A program made the position numbers and the translations under genes. From Pseudolysinimonas_A sp947085045 (GTDB taxonomy: Bacteria > Actinomycetota > Actinomycetes > Actinomycetales > Microbacteriaceae): 64,000 nucleotides of DNA. Shown here piece by piece: positions 60,480 through 64,000 of the stretch (its first letter is position 1; each line of letters starts with the position of its first letter). Under the pieces are notes generated by a model. That model was not told the origin of the DNA. It ran no database searches and saw only the letters and a program-made list of their open reading frames with translations. Where the stretch lies: assembly GCA_947085045.1 (NCBI GenBank), contig CAMTUU010000001.1, forward strand, positions 1 through 64,000. Reading direction: 5' to 3'.

Positions 60480-61178
60480 AAGCCGGTGCGTCTCCGGGAC
60501 CTCGACGCCGACCAAGTCGATGTCGGAGTTGGTGACGAGTCGCAGCGCGGCCTTCCGCTCGATCGTCGTCAGGGTCAGCCCCGGGGCGTCGGTGCGCGCG
60601 AGGAACACCTTCACCTCGCCGTCGGCGACGTCCCGCGCGAAGATCGCGACGAACTCAGAGTGCGCGACGTTGCCGATCCAGCGCTTGCGGCCGTCGAGGA
60701 TCCAGCGGTCGCCGTCGCGCCGGGCCGTCGTCGCGAGTCCGCGCGCGATGTCGGAACCGTGGTCGGGTTCCGTGAGCGCGAATGCCCCGGTCATCCGGAA
60801 CGACACGATGTCGGCATCCCAGGCGGTCACCTGCGCCTCGCTGCCGCCCTGCCGCACCAGCTCGCGGAACATCGCGGTCTGCCCGTGGAAGAGCATGCCG
60901 GTGCCGACGTCGGTGCGCGAGAACTCGAAGTTGCGGAACCCGCGATACAGCTCGCGCACGTTCCCGTCGGCGTCGAGCAGCTCGGGATCGTCGACGAGTC
61001 GCAGGTCGCGCAGCGGCTCACGCAGGTGCAGCGGCGACGCGGCGCGCTCCCAGTGGTCGGCCAGCACGGGACGCAACTGCGTGTCGAGCAGCTCGCGCAG
61101 GCTCGCCAGTTTCGCGAGCTCGGGCGCCGTCAGCAGCTCCGCGAACCCGTAGAGGTCGGAGACCGGGTAGAGCGTCAT
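60480..61178 (-). pseudogene. acyl-CoA dehydrogenase, truncated after about 233 residues
   Basis: N-terminal part of a flavin acyl-CoA dehydrogenase, whose family has about 390-400 residues. The ATG at 61178 overlaps the amidohydrolase stop (ATGA). FALTEPDHGSDIA (133-145) is the FAD-binding signature and LDGRKRWIGN (161-170) follows. After VPETHRLQ (about 228-234) the reading frame enters the ABC ATPase sequence in another frame and stops at 60315. The C-terminal helical domain, with the catalytic base and CoA-binding parts, is missing, so the protein should be inactive. Confidence 0.78.
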
Positions 61179-62056
61179 AGGCCGAGCAGGCGCGCCGCGT
61201 TCGCCTTGAGGATCTTCGGGATGACGGCATCCTTCAGTTCGAGCTTCGCGAAGTCGTCGAGCCAGCGCTCCGGGGTGAGCGCCGGGAAGTCGGAGCCGAA
61301 CAGCACTTTGTCCTGCAGGATGCTGCCGGCCTGCCGCACGAGCGCCGGCGAGAAGTACTTCGGCGACCAGCCGGAGAGGTCGATATAGACGTTCGCCTTG
61401 TGCGCGGCCATCGACAGCGCCTCGTCCTGCCAGGGCACCGACGGGTGGGCGAGGATGATCGTCAACCCCGGATGGTCGGCCGCGACGTCGTCGAGCAGCA
61501 TCGGGTTGGAGTACCGGATCTTCAGCCCGTACCCGCCGGGCAGCCCCGCCCCGACGCCGGTCTGCCCGGTGTGCACGACGATCGGCACGCCGAGCTCGTC
61601 GATCGCCGCCCAGAGCGGGGCGAACTCCTCCGCCGACGGATCGAACCCCTGCACGGTCGGGTGGAACTTGAACCCACGCACCCCGTTCTCGGCGACCAGC
61701 AGCCGGGCGAGGTCGATCGCGGCGGGTCCGGTGCGCGGGTCGACGCTGCCGAACGGGATGAGCACGTCGGGATGCCGCGCCGCACCCTCGGCGATCTCCG
61801 CGCTGCTGTTCGGGACGTGGTCGAACATCGTGCGGGCGTCGACCGTGAAGACGACGGCGGCCATGTTCAGTCCGCGGTAGTACGCCGCCAGCTCGTCGAT
61901 GTCGAGATCGCGCGGCGCATGCCCGAAGTAGGCGTCCATCGCCGCGAGCAGGTCGTCGGGCAACGAGCGGCGACCGGTCGAGTCGGACTGCACGTGCACG
62001 TGGGTGTCGATCGCTCGTAGCGACGCCACGTCGATCGCGGGTTCGTAGCGGGTCAC
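61175..62056 (-). CDS. amidohydrolase family 2 (ACMSD/LigI-like)
   Basis: Metal-dependent TIM-barrel hydrolase or decarboxylase, 293 residues. The metal motif DTHVHV (17-22, His19 and His21) is followed by VRGFKFHPTVQGF, VHTGQTGV, IILAHPSVPWQDEAL and VLFGSDFPALTP, the amidohydrolase-2 pattern. Such enzymes decarboxylate or hydrolyse ring-cleavage products in aromatic catabolism. Start GTG overlaps the acyl-CoA ligase stop; the acyl-CoA dehydrogenase follows directly. The substrate is not identifiable. Confidence 0.86.
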   Translation of the reverse strand: MTRYEPAIDVASLRAIDTHVHVQSDSTGRRSLPDDLLAAMDAYFGHAPRDLDIDELAAYYRGLNMAAVVFTVDARTMFDHVPNSSAEIAEGAARHPDVLIPFGSVDPRTGPAAIDLARLLVAENGVRGFKFHPTVQGFDPSAEEFAPLWAAIDELGVPIVVHTGQTGVGAGLPGGYGLKIRYSNPMLLDDVAADHPGLTIILAHPSVPWQDEALSMAAHKANVYIDLSGWSPKYFSPALVRQAGSILQDKVLFGSDFPALTPERWLDDFAKLELKDAVIPKILKANAARLLGL

Positions 62057-63660
62057 GGTGAGACTCCCTCGGCGACGGTGCGGGCACGGACGACGGCGAG
62101 GTCGACCTTCCCGGTGGGGCTGCGCTCGAGGTCCTTCACGACGAGCACGCGCCGCGGCTTCTTGTAACCCGCCAGATGGATGCCGACGTGCTCGGCGAGG
62201 GCGGAGACATCCACCTTCGCGGGGTCGGGCGACGCGACGATCGCGGCGACGACCTCACCCCAGCGCGCGTCCGGGATGCCGAACACGACGGCGTCGTCGA
62301 CACCGGGGAAGCTCAGCAGCGTCTCCTCCACCTCGGCGGGGTAGATCTTCTCGCCGCCCGAGTTCACGACCGAGGCGCCGCGGCCGAGCAGCTCGATGAA
62401 CCCGTCGTCCTCCACCCGCACCAGGTCGCCCGGGATGATGTGGCGCTTGCCGCGGATCTCGACGAAGTTCGCCGCGGTCTTCTCCGGGTCCTTATAGTAG
62501 CCGCGCGGCATCCCGCCGGTGAAGGCGATCTTGCCGACCGCGCCCACGGTGTCCTGCACCTCCTCGAGCGCTTCGTCGAGCACGACGGTGCCCGGCGTCA
62601 TCTGGAACCGCGACGGCAGGTCGGCCGCCGACCGGGTGATGCCGAGCCCGACGGCGCCGCCCTCGGTCGAGGCGAGGATGTCGGTGATCACGAGGTTCGG
62701 CGCGAGCGCGTGCAGGCGCTCCTTCGTGGAATCGCTGAAGCGCATGCCGGCGGAGAGCATCGAGCGCAGCTCGGGCAGCTCGGTGATGCCGAGTTCCTCC
62801 GCCGCCTCGACGAGCGGGATGGCGATCGCATCGCCGGCGACCGCGACCCGGGTGACGTGTTCGTCGAGGATCGCGCGGATCGCGGCGCGAGCGTCGAAGC
62901 GCGGCGTCGGCAGCACGACGACGGAACCGCCGAGCAGCAGCCCGTTGATCACCGAGGTGAGGGCGGTGCCGTGCATGTACGGCGACAGCGCGAGGGTGAC
63001 GATACGCGGGTTGCCGGTGTCGGTCGCCATCCGCACGACATCCTCCGCCGTCTCGGGCAACGGCAGGCCGGCCGCCACGTAGGCGTTGTAGGTCTGCATC
63101 TCGAGCATCTGCGAGACCCCCCACATGGCCGCCTTCGGCTGCCCGGTGGTGCCGCCCGTGTAGATGAAGAACTCGCCGTCGACGGCATCCTCGTGCGGAC
63201 GCGGATCGCGGTCGGCGACCGCCGCGAAGTCGAGCGCTCCGGGCAGCAGGGGCGCGTCGACATCCTGCACCTGCACGAGTGCGATCGGCCGGCCGAGCAT
63301 CTCGACCGCCTCGGCCGCGTTCTGCGCCAGGCTCGCCCCGTAGACCAGCACGATCGAGTCGGAGTCGTCGAGCAGCGCCGCCACCTCGCGCGGCCGGTAG
63401 CGGTAGTTGAGCGGCACCGGCACGACGCCGACCCGGATGCAGCCGGCAAACGCGATCAGCCACTCAGGACGGTTGTGCAGCAGGATCGACACCTTGTCGT
63501 CACGCGCCACTTCGTGCTCGGCCAGCAGCGCGGCGAAACGCGCCGCAGCGTCGTCGAACTCGGCGTTGCTGAGCGTGCCCTCCCCGACGGTCACGATCGC
63601 CGAGCGGTCGGGGGCCTCGAGCGCGATGCGGTGCCAGAGGTCGGCGTAGTGACCCTGCAC
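62053..63660 (-). CDS. acyl-CoA synthetase (AMP-forming)
   Basis: Adenylate-forming CoA ligase of 535 residues. The P-loop YTGGTTGQPK is near residue 170, followed by a motif variant ASTEGGAVG, the DLVRVEDDGFIELLGRGASVVNSGGEKIYPAEVE hinge region and the C-terminal Lys in RSPTGKVDL that activates the carboxylate. It resembles FadD3/FadD13-like ligases acting on fatty, aromatic or steroid-derived acids. Its stop overlaps the amidohydrolase start (GTGA), and it follows the partial SDR gene by 3 bases, so the set is one operon. Confidence 0.9.
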   Translation of the reverse strand: MQGHYADLWHRIALEAPDRSAIVTVGEGTLSNAEFDDAAARFAALLAEHEVARDDKVSILLHNRPEWLIAFAGCIRVGVVPVPLNYRYRPREVAALLDDSDSIVLVYGASLAQNAAEAVEMLGRPIALVQVQDVDAPLLPGALDFAAVADRDPRPHEDAVDGEFFIYTGGTTGQPKAAMWGVSQMLEMQTYNAYVAAGLPLPETAEDVVRMATDTGNPRIVTLALSPYMHGTALTSVINGLLLGGSVVVLPTPRFDARAAIRAILDEHVTRVAVAGDAIAIPLVEAAEELGITELPELRSMLSAGMRFSDSTKERLHALAPNLVITDILASTEGGAVGLGITRSAADLPSRFQMTPGTVVLDEALEEVQDTVGAVGKIAFTGGMPRGYYKDPEKTAANFVEIRGKRHIIPGDLVRVEDDGFIELLGRGASVVNSGGEKIYPAEVEETLLSFPGVDDAVVFGIPDARWGEVVAAIVASPDPAKVDVSALAEHVGIHLAGYKKPRRVLVVKDLERSPTGKVDLAVVRARTVAEGVSP

Positions 63661-63662
63661 GC

Positions 63663-64000
63663 TCAGTCCATCGGGGCGAAGGTCGGGCCGGAGGGCTGCG
63701 CCGACGCGGCGAGCTCGGCATCCCAGACATCCGCGATGCCGTCGGCGGTCCAGCCGCCCTCGGCGTCCCGGGTCGTCAGCGCCGAGGGGTGCGCGTAGAG
63801 CGTCAGCCGGTCGCCGCCGAGGCCGATCGCCTGGCCGGTGACCCCGGCGGAGCGCTCGGAGGCGAGCCAGACGATGAGCGGGGCGACGTCGTCGGGCGAG
63901 CCGAGCGCGTGCTCCTGCCGGATGACGCGGGGCAGCGGCTCCCCCGCCTGGAACTTCTCCCAGGCGTCGGCGTAGATCGGCATCGTGCCGGTCATCGCGG
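63663..64000 (-). CDS. SDR-family oxidoreductase, C-terminal part (5' end outside the window)
   Basis: The frame enters from the right edge and encodes the last 112 residues of a short-chain dehydrogenase. ALGSPDDVAPLIVWLASERSAGVTGQAIGLGGDRLTLYAHPSA is the typical C-terminal cofactor-side block. The catalytic Tyr and Lys lie outside the window. It is transcribed ahead of the acyl-CoA ligase, 3 bases apart, suggesting a beta-oxidation-like operon (SDR, ligase, amidohydrolase, dehydrogenase). Confidence 0.82.
   Translation of the reverse strand, partial: AMTGTMPIYADAWEKFQAGEPLPRVIRQEHALGSPDDVAPLIVWLASERSAGVTGQAIGLGGDRLTLYAHPSALTTRDAEGGWTADGIADVWDAELAASAQPSGPTFAPMD

Noticed and set aside
60315..62087. 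A fusion protein of amidohydrolase and acyl-CoA dehydrogenase in one frame
   Set aside because: The first part is a shadow of the amidohydrolase gene; the dehydrogenase begins at 61178 with an ATGA overlap.
1..64000. CRISPR arrays, phage structural genes, toxin-antitoxin pairs or known defence systems
   Set aside because: No regularly spaced repeats and no such protein families were seen on reading both strands; the recombinase and IS fragment at the left edge are the only mobile traces.

Overview
The window is GC-rich throughout (roughly 70%), with third-codon-position G/C bias, frequent GTG starts, 1-4 base gene overlaps, DUF3107 and DUF3117 genes, an AdnAB-type helicase-nuclease pair and the actinobacterial dapD/dapE arrangement. 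It reads as chromosome from an actinobacterium, most likely a member of the Microbacteriaceae; that placement is inferred from gene content and codon style.

Layout. (1) 1-1.68 kb is a decayed mobile edge: the first codons of an IS3-type transposase reading off the window, then a large serine recombinase with no N-terminus and an internal frameshift, running up to a tRNA-Gln(CTG) gene. (2) 1.7-13.4 kb is mostly housekeeping on the minus strand: gltX, an MFS exporter, a FAH-family hydrolase, a sortase-anchored beta-helix surface protein, ilvE, leuB, serA and small membrane proteins. (3) 13.5-27.3 kb is a purine/ureide nitrogen-scavenging region: a two-gene xanthine dehydrogenase with a fused Fe-S/Mo subunit, XdhC, apt, an ABC importer (lipoprotein, ATPase, two permeases), allantoinase, urate oxidase, guanine deaminase, HIU hydrolase, OHCU decarboxylase and a MobA-like nucleotidyltransferase. 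The divergent promoter region between the importer and the allantoinase operon carries two GlnR-like boxes, one facing each way. (4) 27.2-47.3 kb is core: MFS transporter, adnB/adnA, DUF3107, ferritin-like protein, DEAD-box helicase, acyltransferase, PHP phosphatase, EEP-fold protein, Xaa-Pro aminopeptidase, stress protein, DHA2-type exporter, MgtE_N/CBS protein, DUF1003 and Mrp. (5) 47.4-54.7 kb looks like an accessory catabolic module set between mrp and tatB: two paralogous GPH-type transporters bracket a sphingosine-phosphate-lyase-like PLP enzyme and an NtaA/DszA-type flavin monooxygenase, with a divergent aldehyde dehydrogenase. (6) 54.7-59.7 kb is core again: tatB, O-methyltransferase, DUF3117, PIG-V-like mannosyltransferase, dapE, dapD. 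(7) 59.7-64 kb holds an ABC ATPase without its start codon fused head-on to an acyl-CoA dehydrogenase without its C-terminal half, followed by an amidohydrolase, an acyl-CoA ligase and a partial SDR: a CoA-dependent catabolic operon damaged by an apparent deletion.

How the genes work together. Guanine deaminase and xanthine dehydrogenase would feed urate to urate oxidase, HIU hydrolase and OHCU decarboxylase, giving allantoin, which allantoinase opens to allantoate. Enzymes beyond allantoate are not in the window. The importer probably brings in a purine or ureide, and the GlnR-like sites suggest the set is switched on by nitrogen limitation. The 47-55 kb module has no recognised pathway and is the best candidate for undescribed biochemistry. 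No CRISPR array, rRNA, prophage structural genes or known defence system was seen.
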